From positions 1-36,778 of IMG/VR virus record IMGVR_UViG_3300007512_000103: a stretch of 36,778 bases of DNA. The stretch is one strand, 5' to 3'. Position 1 is the stretch's first letter. Each line of letters starts with the position of its first letter. A program made the translations under genes and the position numbers. The notes beneath the pieces were generated by a model. That model worked only from the letters and a program-made list of their open reading frames with translations, searched no databases and was not told where the DNA came from. Below are positions 1 through 6,278 of the stretch, in pieces. The DNA is from a virus.

Positions 1-295
1 CATCATTCTCCTCGCGTGTGATCGCTATGATTACCAGGTAGTTCAGCGCGTCAATTATGGTGTCATGCATGCGTTCGCCAGTCACTACTGGGTCACGCTG
101 TAACAGGTTCGCCATCCGACTGATCTTGTCGCACAGGCGTATGAATGTTGCTTGGTCAGTGGGGCACACACCTAGAATCGCAGGCAGTTCAAAGTTGCTG
201 AAGGGTGCGCCAGTTCTTGCATAGTCTGAGTTCTTCTTGATAAAGATCTCAAGCGCTTCAGCGCATAGGGCCTGATGCCTCTCCTTGATTTTCAT
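1..295 (-). CDS. DUF1599/Nmad1-like protein, 3' end cut by window edge
   Basis: Partial gene: ATG at 295, 98 codons visible, no stop before the window edge. The start overlaps the exonuclease stop as ATGA, so the two are translationally coupled. The visible protein has a short N-terminal helix, a 'KKNSDYARTG' segment, then 'FIRLCDKISRMANLL' and 'MHDTIIDALNYLVIIA', the order and spacing I know from DUF1599, also called nucleotide modification associated domain 1 (Nmad1). That family is small, all-helical and common in phages; it has been linked by genomic context to modified DNA bases, but no reaction is established that I can cite. Lying after the exonuclease, it occupies the place of T7 genes 6.5-7. 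The assignment is by motif recognition only. If the window is circular, the reading frame continues into the proline-rich gene at the right edge (see findings). Confidence 0.7.
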   Translation of the reverse strand, partial: MKIKERHQALCAEALEIFIKKNSDYARTGAPFSNFELPAILGVCPTDQATFIRLCDKISRMANLLQRDPVVTGERMHDTIIDALNYLVIIAITREEND

Positions 296-1038
296 GGTGT
301 CCACAAGATCACCTCCTTCTTGCGACTGTTCCAGTCAGACTTGCGAAGGATCCGAGCGCACCTGGCCTGCACCAGAGCCTCCTGCTCCCCAAGCCCTGCT
401 TTGTCATAGGCAGCGAGGACCGTAGCCCATGTTGCACCGTCCTCATCGAGCATACGCGCGGCACGGGTGTTCCCAATTTTAGGGCAGCCGCCATACCCGT
501 CAGTTGTGTCGCCGGCCAGCGTCTGCTTGAGATGGTTGTAATCTGCCTGCTCGACAGTCACATCGTACACCTCAGCGTCATCCTTCCATGGGTTGTAATG
601 TAGCCCAGGAATGGTGTCCAGGTCCTTGTCGATGCTCACGATGATCTTCTCCCCCTTGATCCGCGGTGAGGTCTGGAGGATGCCCAGCACATCATCAGCT
701 TCGAGTTTGGGCATGACCCTTGATCGATACACATCGAGCACATACTCGCGCACCTCTGCGTAGCACAGGGGCTTGCGCTTCTTCTTACGATGAGACTTGT
801 AAGTGGAGAGGATACCCTTGCGGAAGTTCTCCTGATCAGATACGCACATCACCACATCTGTAGCCTCGAGTTCATCTTTCAACTCGCAGACCTCCAGGTC
901 TAAACGCTCCTTAGCCTCGCCCCCTTCGCTGGTCAGCGTGAAGCGATCTGGTGCCCACTCCGTACACACCTCTACAGCTATGGAGTATTGGTAGATCAAT
1001 ACATCGGCGTCAATCAATAGGGTTCGTCTCTCGCTCAT
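292..1038 (-). CDS. T7 gp6-like 5'-3' exonuclease (FEN family)
   Basis: A 248-aa FEN/5'-nuclease family protein that in T7 relatives degrades host DNA, removes RNA primers and processes recombination ends. Acidic metal ligands are visible in the family order: Asp10 and Asp12 (LLIDADVLIY), Asp68 (VSDQENFRK), the EADD cluster at 113-116, Asp137/Asp139 (SIDKDLD), and Asp177/Asp180 in the helix-3-turn-helix segment (GDTTDGYGGCPKIGNTRA). The basic arch is KSHRKKKRK near residue 81. The length is somewhat below T7 gp6 (about 300 aa). ATG at 1038 is preceded by a GAGGAGG Shine-Dalgarno about 12 bases upstream, inside the 3' end of the homing endonuclease gene. The stop overlaps the next start. Position after DNA polymerase is as in T7. 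Confidence 0.93.
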   Translation of the reverse strand: MSERRTLLIDADVLIYQYSIAVEVCTEWAPDRFTLTSEGGEAKERLDLEVCELKDELEATDVVMCVSDQENFRKGILSTYKSHRKKKRKPLCYAEVREYVLDVYRSRVMPKLEADDVLGILQTSPRIKGEKIIVSIDKDLDTIPGLHYNPWKDDAEVYDVTVEQADYNHLKQTLAGDTTDGYGGCPKIGNTRAARMLDEDGATWATVLAAYDKAGLGEQEALVQARCARILRKSDWNSRKKEVILWTP

Positions 1039-1543
1039 CTTCTGTGTTTCCCTCCTCAGGGTCGTAACAAATCCGTTTCGCTGCTCGAAGTTCTTTGATC
1101 AATCTCTCCCGCCGAACAGAACGCGGTTGAGATTTGTAGATGTCTATCAGCAGCTGCGCTTGCTGCTGCTTCTCATGCAGATAGGGGAAGACGCGCAGAC
1201 TAAAATCAACTGCTTCCTGCCCGTAGACTGCCCACTCGTATGCTGAACGCCAACTCTTCTTCTGCGATGTCCTCGATGAGAGCATGCCCCCGTAGCGCTC
1301 CATCAGATTGAAGAGCACAAACGGGAATGTGCTCCAGACTACGACTTTGACCCCTCCGCTCGGAGATGCGTACCAGCAACCTTCACCGTCTGCATATCCT
1401 GCAGCGTAGATCTCATATTCCCTAGTGCGTGTCGGCCCATGTATCTCCGATAGAGTAGTCGCCGGCCATTGGGCACGGAAAGCACGCGGCTTCCGCTGAA
1501 TTAGAAATTGCCTGCACTGCAGCTTGCGCCAGGTCTTGGGCAT
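1010..1543 (-). CDS. LAGLIDADG homing endonuclease, single motif; true start uncertain
   Basis: The reading frame holds 'EIYAAGYADGEGCWYA', a clear LAGLIDADG helix ending in the catalytic acidic residue, followed by a beta-strand-like stretch, 'LMERYGGMLSSRTSQKKSWRSAYEWAVYG' and a helical basic C-terminus, as in single-motif enzymes that act as homodimers and nick or cut a long DNA site. The only ATG start (1543) lies 122 bases inside the DNA polymerase gene, in its +1 frame, giving about 40 extra residues before the motif; such proteins normally start 5-15 residues before it. No ATG, GTG or TTG exists in frame close to the polymerase stop, so initiation at 1543, a rare start codon or a +1 frameshift must be considered. 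The 3' end overlaps the exonuclease start by 29 bases. The gene is free-standing: the polymerase C-terminus is intact, so this is not an intein or group I intron ORF. Confidence 0.75.
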   Translation of the reverse strand: MPKTWRKLQCRQFLIQRKPRAFRAQWPATTLSEIHGPTRTREYEIYAAGYADGEGCWYASPSGGVKVVVWSTFPFVLFNLMERYGGMLSSRTSQKKSWRSAYEWAVYGQEAVDFSLRVFPYLHEKQQQAQLLIDIYKSQPRSVRRERLIKELRAAKRICYDPEEGNTEDERETNPID

Positions 1544-3182
1544 GGTTTTCGATTACCTCCATCTGAATTTCGTCATGGACATGAGCAACCATTGCCCACT
1601 GAATGCCATAGGCCAACCGGGTTGACATATGCCTATGCAGCAAGACGGTTGCGTATTTGCACAGTATGCTTGCCCCTGATTGAAGGAGCAGATTCACCGC
1701 ACTGTGCTTGGATCTAACTGGCATCTTCCTGTGATCGATGCCGCGCAGGTAACCTCTACCTGCAGCTGCAGTCACATCTTCTTTGAATCGCTTGAGTGCA
1801 GGCATCTTTGCATACCAGCGCTTCTGCAATTCGGCACCTTCCTTTGCACCCCCTCCAACTACCTCACCTAGCAGTCGAGCTGATCCCCCGTATAGCCAGC
1901 AATAGACTGCGCGTTTCGCTTGGGCTCTCGTGATTTCCAAGGCATCAGCATTAGCCTGGTGCACATCAGAGTTCAGTACCGTGTCAATGTATTTGCCACC
2001 GTCATAACGCTCGAGGTAGCCGGCGAGAACGCGCAGCTCTGCTGACTTCAGGTCAACACCTACGAGTTTGTACCCAGCAGGAACGCAGAACAACTCACGA
2101 AATTCCTGACCGTACTCAGAACTCAAACTTGGCAATTGCGCCATGTTCGGCCTGATATGAGCGCAACGCGATGATACTGTTCCGATGTGCATGACATGAC
2201 CGTGGATGCGCGAGTCTCTACGCACAAGTTTCGTCAACGCATTCTTCCCGTGCGCCAACTGCCCCAAGCGCTTGTCGAGCAGCAGGGATTTCAGCAGCAC
2301 CTTCGCCTCTGGGTAGGGCATCGCAGACAGCACTGCCTCATCGATACGAGGTCTGCCATCAGGCGTGAATAGCTCAGGCTCCCAGCCCATAGACTTGAAA
2401 CGCTCTGCGATCTGCACTCTGGAGGACGGATTGAAAACGACAGTGCGCTCCTTCTTGATTTGCTTCTTAGGTGTCAAGTAGGTCTCTACCAGCGGAGGGA
2501 ATGCAGCTTGGAGTTCATCACTGAGCCCAGCTCTGTCTGCTGTCAACCTGTTGACCAATGCGTCAGCTTTGACCTGGTCGAACAGGAAACCGTGCTGCTC
2601 CTGCAGCACTAGCGTGCCTGCGAACTGCTGCTCCAATGCCAGGGCAGCGTCAGGGATGTCCTGTTTGAGCAGGTAGTCAAAGAGTGCGGCTGTAGAGCGG
2701 CAGTCCTGGGCACAGTACTCGGCCAGGGCCGGCGAATACTCGAGCGTCTCCCAGTCCTCATCCTCAAAGTCATCACCAAAGGTATCCTTTTGTACACCGA
2801 GTCTGTGGCCCCAAGCCTTGAGTGAATGGCTACCTACTAACTTCTTAGGCATGAACTCAGGCTCTTCAGAGAACCTGCGCCAGTCATTGTCTTTGATTCC
2901 AGGAAATGCAATGCGTGCCATCACCAGCGTGTCATTTATCACGCCTGATATTTTCGCATGGGGGTAGAGCGATTTGATGAGCGGGAAGTCGTAGGCAATG
3001 ATGCCATGACCACATATCTCATCAGCCTGCTCAATGACCTGCAGCCCAGCGTCAATACTGTTGTGCTCATCCCCTGAATAGCTATCCACCGTGCCGTCCT
3101 CGTTCAACACACACAGGACTAGCAGTTTGCTGGCAGTGTCCAGCTTCCCGTTTGCTTCACAATCAATTGTGATTCTCGTCAT
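1422..3182 (-). CDS. T7-like family A DNA polymerase with 3'-5' exonuclease
   Basis: Replicative polymerase of 586 aa (T7 gp5 is 704). The N-terminal proofreading domain keeps its acidic residues: Asp7 and Glu9 in TIDCEAN, Asp in 'VINDTLV', and 'YCAQDCRST'. Polymerase motif A is 'GVDLKSAELR' near residue 375, motif B 'RAQAKRAVYCWLYGG' near 417-432 with Arg, Lys and both Tyr conserved (Gly after the first Tyr is replaced by Cys), and motif C 'VHDEIQME' near 535. 'VVFNPSSR' near 247 matches the T7 thumb, but only about 16 residues separate it from the preceding helix, so the thioredoxin-binding loop of T7 gp5 appears absent. The C-terminus ends 'WADTH', like the T7 end 'WAICH'. ATG at 3182 has a strong AAGGAGGAG Shine-Dalgarno. 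It overlaps its upstream neighbour by 20 bases. Confidence 0.96.
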   Translation of the reverse strand: MTRITIDCEANGKLDTASKLLVLCVLNEDGTVDSYSGDEHNSIDAGLQVIEQADEICGHGIIAYDFPLIKSLYPHAKISGVINDTLVMARIAFPGIKDNDWRRFSEEPEFMPKKLVGSHSLKAWGHRLGVQKDTFGDDFEDEDWETLEYSPALAEYCAQDCRSTAALFDYLLKQDIPDAALALEQQFAGTLVLQEQHGFLFDQVKADALVNRLTADRAGLSDELQAAFPPLVETYLTPKKQIKKERTVVFNPSSRVQIAERFKSMGWEPELFTPDGRPRIDEAVLSAMPYPEAKVLLKSLLLDKRLGQLAHGKNALTKLVRRDSRIHGHVMHIGTVSSRCAHIRPNMAQLPSLSSEYGQEFRELFCVPAGYKLVGVDLKSAELRVLAGYLERYDGGKYIDTVLNSDVHQANADALEITRAQAKRAVYCWLYGGSARLLGEVVGGGAKEGAELQKRWYAKMPALKRFKEDVTAAAGRGYLRGIDHRKMPVRSKHSAVNLLLQSGASILCKYATVLLHRHMSTRLAYGIQWAMVAHVHDEIQMEVIENHAQDLAQAAVQAISNSAEAACFPCPMAGDYSIGDTWADTH

Positions 3183-3510
3183 CAGTCTCCTCCTTGAGCT
3201 GTCGTTTCACTTCTTTGTCCCAATCGCAAATCGATTGGTAGAGCTGCAACCAGGCTGCGTCAGGGTCACCCGCTCCAAACCCATTCGCGTCTGTCCAGTT
3301 GCGTGCTTGTGCTATTACCCTGAACCCTGCCAGCAGGAGCACGCGCATCTTCCGCATCCACACCTCGTTCTCCAAGCGCTCCTTTATCAGCAGCCTGTCT
3401 GATTTCCTGAGCGCCCTCTGCATTCTCTTTACCTGTGCACGCAATGCAAATTCAGCTAGAGATGCCTTGTGAGAAGGCCGCGGTTCGTCATCCATTGCTG
3501 TAAATTTCAA
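3163..3510 (-). CDS. hypothetical protein between primase-helicase and DNA polymerase
   Basis: A 115-aa protein I do not recognise. It is predicted to be mostly helical and highly charged: an N-terminal basic helical stretch (about residues 18-60, rich in Arg, Lys, Leu and Glu), a short hydrophobic patch 'VLLLAGFRVIAQA', then 'GAGDPDAAWLQLYQSI' and an acidic tail. No Cys motif, signal peptide or membrane span is seen. The longest frame starts with TTG at 3510, overlapping the helicase stop as TTGA; an ATG five codons later (3495) is the alternative start. The gene lies where T7 has small genes 4.3-4.7 between gp4 and gp5, and overlaps the polymerase start, so co-translation with the replisome genes is likely. 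Function unknown. Confidence 0.75.
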   Translation of the reverse strand: MKFTAMDDEPRPSHKASLAEFALRAQVKRMQRALRKSDRLLIKERLENEVWMRKMRVLLLAGFRVIAQARNWTDANGFGAGDPDAAWLQLYQSICDWDKEVKRQLKEETDDENHN

Positions 3511-5144
3511 AAGGGCACACCACTGTCGGCAGTTGTAGGCACAACCTTCAGCGCAGGATCAAACTCAACTAGCCTTCCAGTCTCCTCGTCATAACGCAGA
3601 TGCCCAGCTGGGCCACAGATACCTGACCAGCGATTTTTCACAATGGTCAGTTTGGTTTGATGCCTTGAGTCTTCCTCGCTAGTGATGTTGCGAGACAGTC
3701 CAATTACCCCGTCAGCGAGTTGAGCAATTCCACCAGACCCGCGGAGATGCGATAGCGCAACCTGTGCTCCGCCTTCATGATCGGTGTCAGAGACTCTGCG
3801 GAGGTGTGACACCACAATCAGACTGCAGTCTAGCTCAGAGCACAGCGTGCGTAAGGCAGTGAAGAGCACATCTAAAGCCTTGCGCTCATCATCGAGACCA
3901 AGGCCGCTGATTGCCATATGGGCATGATCGAGGACAACGAACCTAGCACCCAGAGCCTTCACCGCGTAGCGAATGCGGTTCATCAGGGGCTCCAACTGCA
4001 TGCTGCCAAAGTGCGCCCACATAATGCACTTGTCTCTGATCACCTCATCGAAGGCTGTCTGCAATTCATCTTGATCTAATTCGTTTGGCGGCAGCAGATG
4101 GATAGGCTTTGACAGGTGCAGCGCAAGCAGAGCCAGGGCTGAACGCTTCACGCTTTCCTCAAGCCCGAAGAATGCAACTTTGTGCCCCTGCTTGATCAGT
4201 GAATAGGTGACCTCTCTGGTGAACTGAGTCTTGCCAACACCTGTGCCCGCCGCAATCACATACATCTCTGCGCGCAGCCCCCCGAACATATCGTTGAGTT
4301 TTTGATAAGGCCATTCAGCAACTGTGCCTGATTCCTTCTCAGTCAGCGCATCCCAAACCTCATCGCCAACGACAATGCCGTCAGGTGAATACGCTCTAGC
4401 CTGGAAGATCGCATCAATCACCTCTTTGCTGCGCCCTTGCGCGACCATCTCGCACGCATCTTTGAGAGGCAGGCGACCGATCTTTGCACGGCCTGGACTC
4501 AGGATCTCAGCGCATTCTGCTGCAGCTTTCTGCCCACTTGCATCTGAGTCGAAGAGCAGTACTACCTCACGCCAGGTTTCCAACCACTCGAGCTTCTTGA
4601 GGAATGTCTTCTTCGCACCCCCGTCCCCGCAGGGCACGCTGACAGTCGGCCACTTCCCCCCGCTTGCCTGCCAGACAGCATGAGCATCGTGCTCACCTGT
4701 GCACACAATCAGGCGACCGAAGACACTTGGACCTGGCGCAAACAAGTGGTCCCCATAGAATCCACACTTGGACATGTTGCCTAGCACCTTGAAACTCTTG
4801 CCGGCGTACCTGAGTTTCTGCGCTACAACTGTCCCGCCTGAGTCACGGTACTGGAAGACCAGCACCCTCTGACCCGCTCTGTCTGTTGCAAAGCCACACC
4901 CAAATTTCTCGAGCGTCTCGCGGCTGAGGCGTCTGTTCTGAATTCCAGCAGCCTCACACTCCAGCAGCCCCGCGTCGCGCTTTACTACCTGACCGTTCGT
5001 AGGCACAGCGCTGCCCCCTGTGTTGGCCTTGCAGGAAAAGCAGTGCGCTGTGCCGTTGTCATACACAGCACGCGCATCGCTTGACCCGCAGTCAGGGCAG
5101 GGCTCGTGTCGCAGAAAGTTTGAAGGCTCAGAATCAAACGGCAT
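3507..5144 (-). CDS. T7 gp4-like primase-helicase
   Basis: A 545-aa bifunctional replisome protein (T7 gp4A is 566). The N-terminal zinc-binding domain has Cys16, Cys19, Cys35 and Cys38 (CPDC ... CFSC), used for primase site recognition. A TOPRIM primase core follows with 'CTGEHDAHA' near residue 150 and 'LLFDSDASGQ' near 198. The C-terminal RecA-like ring helicase has Walker A 'GTGVGKTQF' near 300, 'FFGLEES' after it, Walker B 'FVVLDHAHM' near 400 with the expected downstream 'LIVVSHLRR', and a DNA-binding loop region 'HLRGSGGIAQLAD' near 464. It should unwind the fork 5'-3' and make primers for the polymerase encoded just downstream. It overlaps the RusA-like gene by 11 bases. Unlike T7 there is no sign of the internal start that yields a short helicase-only form, but I cannot exclude one. 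Confidence 0.96.
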   Translation of the reverse strand: MPFDSEPSNFLRHEPCPDCGSSDARAVYDNGTAHCFSCKANTGGSAVPTNGQVVKRDAGLLECEAAGIQNRRLSRETLEKFGCGFATDRAGQRVLVFQYRDSGGTVVAQKLRYAGKSFKVLGNMSKCGFYGDHLFAPGPSVFGRLIVCTGEHDAHAVWQASGGKWPTVSVPCGDGGAKKTFLKKLEWLETWREVVLLFDSDASGQKAAAECAEILSPGRAKIGRLPLKDACEMVAQGRSKEVIDAIFQARAYSPDGIVVGDEVWDALTEKESGTVAEWPYQKLNDMFGGLRAEMYVIAAGTGVGKTQFTREVTYSLIKQGHKVAFFGLEESVKRSALALLALHLSKPIHLLPPNELDQDELQTAFDEVIRDKCIMWAHFGSMQLEPLMNRIRYAVKALGARFVVLDHAHMAISGLGLDDERKALDVLFTALRTLCSELDCSLIVVSHLRRVSDTDHEGGAQVALSHLRGSGGIAQLADGVIGLSRNITSEEDSRHQTKLTIVKNRWSGICGPAGHLRYDEETGRLVEFDPALKVVPTTADSGVPF

Positions 5145-5580
5145 GGGCTGCAGTGAATGGGTAGAGGTTGACGAGAACGCCAGGGGGCTCTTCAGCAGTC
5201 GCGTAAATCTTCAGCGCATTGATCGACAGCACCTGGTTGTCATCGTGCAGCAGCACTGGAACCAGCGCATCTCCGACAGCGCGAATAAGTTTGTCGAGAT
5301 CTGGTTTTTTTGTCGGCCACTTCGGTGCACTAGGGCGCAATCCTTTTGTACCCCAATGCCCCTTAGGACGCGGCAGATAGAAGATCAGGTCAAGCACCAC
5401 AGGTTCCGTAGGTGTGATCGTCCACATCCCACTCTCAGCCTGTGCTGTATTGGCTACCAACGCCCGCCACTCTTTGAGTCCCTTCGCTGCACTGGTCAGC
5501 CTTGGCTTTCCAGCGATCATGAAGGCACGCATCGAGCCTTGCGGGCGCGGCAGTCCGAATGTCCTGAACTGGACAGGCAC
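5134..5580 (-). CDS. RusA-like Holliday junction resolvase
   Basis: A 148-aa protein matching the RusA family of crossover junction endodeoxyribonucleases. The signature is in the C-terminal half: 'LPRPKGHWG' near 69-77, 'KKPDLDKLIRAVGDALV' at 91-107 with Asp94, Asp96 and Asp104, then 'HDDNQV' at 112-117 with the paired Asp, and Lys124. These correspond to the metal-binding aspartates and basic residues of RusA. In T7 this position belongs to the unrelated endonuclease I (gp3), which resolves branches before packaging, so this is a likely functional replacement. The start is GTG at 5580, directly after the SSB stop (TAAGTG). The gene overlaps the helicase start by 11 bases. Confidence 0.85.
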   Translation of the reverse strand: MPVQFRTFGLPRPQGSMRAFMIAGKPRLTSAAKGLKEWRALVANTAQAESGMWTITPTEPVVLDLIFYLPRPKGHWGTKGLRPSAPKWPTKKPDLDKLIRAVGDALVPVLLHDDNQVLSINALKIYATAEEPPGVLVNLYPFTAAHAV

Positions 5581-6264
5581 TTAGAAGTCACCGTCATCAG
5601 CAACTTCAGCGGGAGTGTTGAACACCTCATTGAATTCCTCTGCCGCGGTAAACCCGTCCTGCTTCTTGAGCCCTACAGGACCCTCCCCTCCAGGCCGCGG
5701 CACATACTTGATCAGCTGCACGCTTTGGATCTGCAGTTTCACGCCTGTGTTACCACTAGCAGTCCATGCCCAAGGCTGGGAGGTCACAATGATTTCGCTG
5801 CCGGCCCCGATGTCAATATTTTCTATCGGGTAGAGGCTTGAGTCAAAGAGTCCAACCCTGCGTACCCATTCGCCTGCATCCGTCACCGAAACCCGTTCCA
5901 ACTTGAACCTGAAATAGGTTTCACCGGTAGGCTCCCCGTTCTTGTCCATGACCAGGCCATAAGGTGGGTCTGCCCGCTTTGTGTTCTTACCTCCTGCTGA
6001 GGCTGAAGCAACTGCCTCGTCCATTAGCTCATCGATCTGTGCTTTGAAGTCTTCTGCATCGCGTCCTTCTAGGGCAAGGTCAACCTTGTAAGTGCCGTAC
6101 TGGATACCAGCGGCATGCCCGCGGGGGCCTTCCTTTTTCTGGGTGACCTTCACTGCTGCACCGTTCTCACCTTTGGGTGCGTAACGAGTGTCTGGGTGCA
6201 GTAAGGAAGGCCAACGGGCCACACCTATAGGGCTGACAAGTATTTTGGCTTTCTTCTTCTTCAT
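5581..6264 (-). CDS. T7 gp2.5-like single-stranded DNA-binding protein
   Basis: A 227-aa protein (T7 gp2.5 is 232) of the phage SSB type. It begins with a Lys-rich N-terminus, has a beta-rich OB-like body ('GLFDSSLYPIENIDIGAGSEIIVTSQ' includes the family's 'IGxGS' turn) and ends in an acidic tail finishing 'DDGDF'. In T7 the acidic tail with terminal Phe contacts DNA polymerase and helicase. The role is to coat single-stranded DNA and coordinate replication and annealing. Start choice: ATG at 6264 has AAGGAGA just upstream. It lies 14 bases after the RNA polymerase stop, one of the few true gaps in this operon, and is followed immediately by the resolvase. Confidence 0.85.
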   Translation of the reverse strand: MKKKKAKILVSPIGVARWPSLLHPDTRYAPKGENGAAVKVTQKKEGPRGHAAGIQYGTYKVDLALEGRDAEDFKAQIDELMDEAVASASAGGKNTKRADPPYGLVMDKNGEPTGETYFRFKLERVSVTDAGEWVRRVGLFDSSLYPIENIDIGAGSEIIVTSQPWAWTASGNTGVKLQIQSVQLIKYVPRPGGEGPVGLKKQDGFTAAEEFNEVFNTPAEVADDGDF

Positions 6265-6278
6265 ATTCTCTCCTTTGA

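Noticed and set aside
1422-3182. Intein or group I intron in the DNA polymerase gene linked to the LAGLIDADG gene
   Set aside because: Polymerase motifs A, B and C and the C-terminus are continuous in one frame and the homing gene lies after the stop codon.
5020-5841. A 273-aa plus-strand frame across primase-helicase, resolvase and SSB genes
   Set aside because: It spans three recognised genes on the opposite strand and shows no motif.
6210-6225. TATAGG-type motifs inside the SSB gene (near 6215), RNA polymerase gene (near 6635) and cassette (near 12950) as phage promoters
   Set aside because: Each shares only the short TATAGG(G) core with T7 promoters, with no match in the upstream recognition half, and lies within coding sequence.
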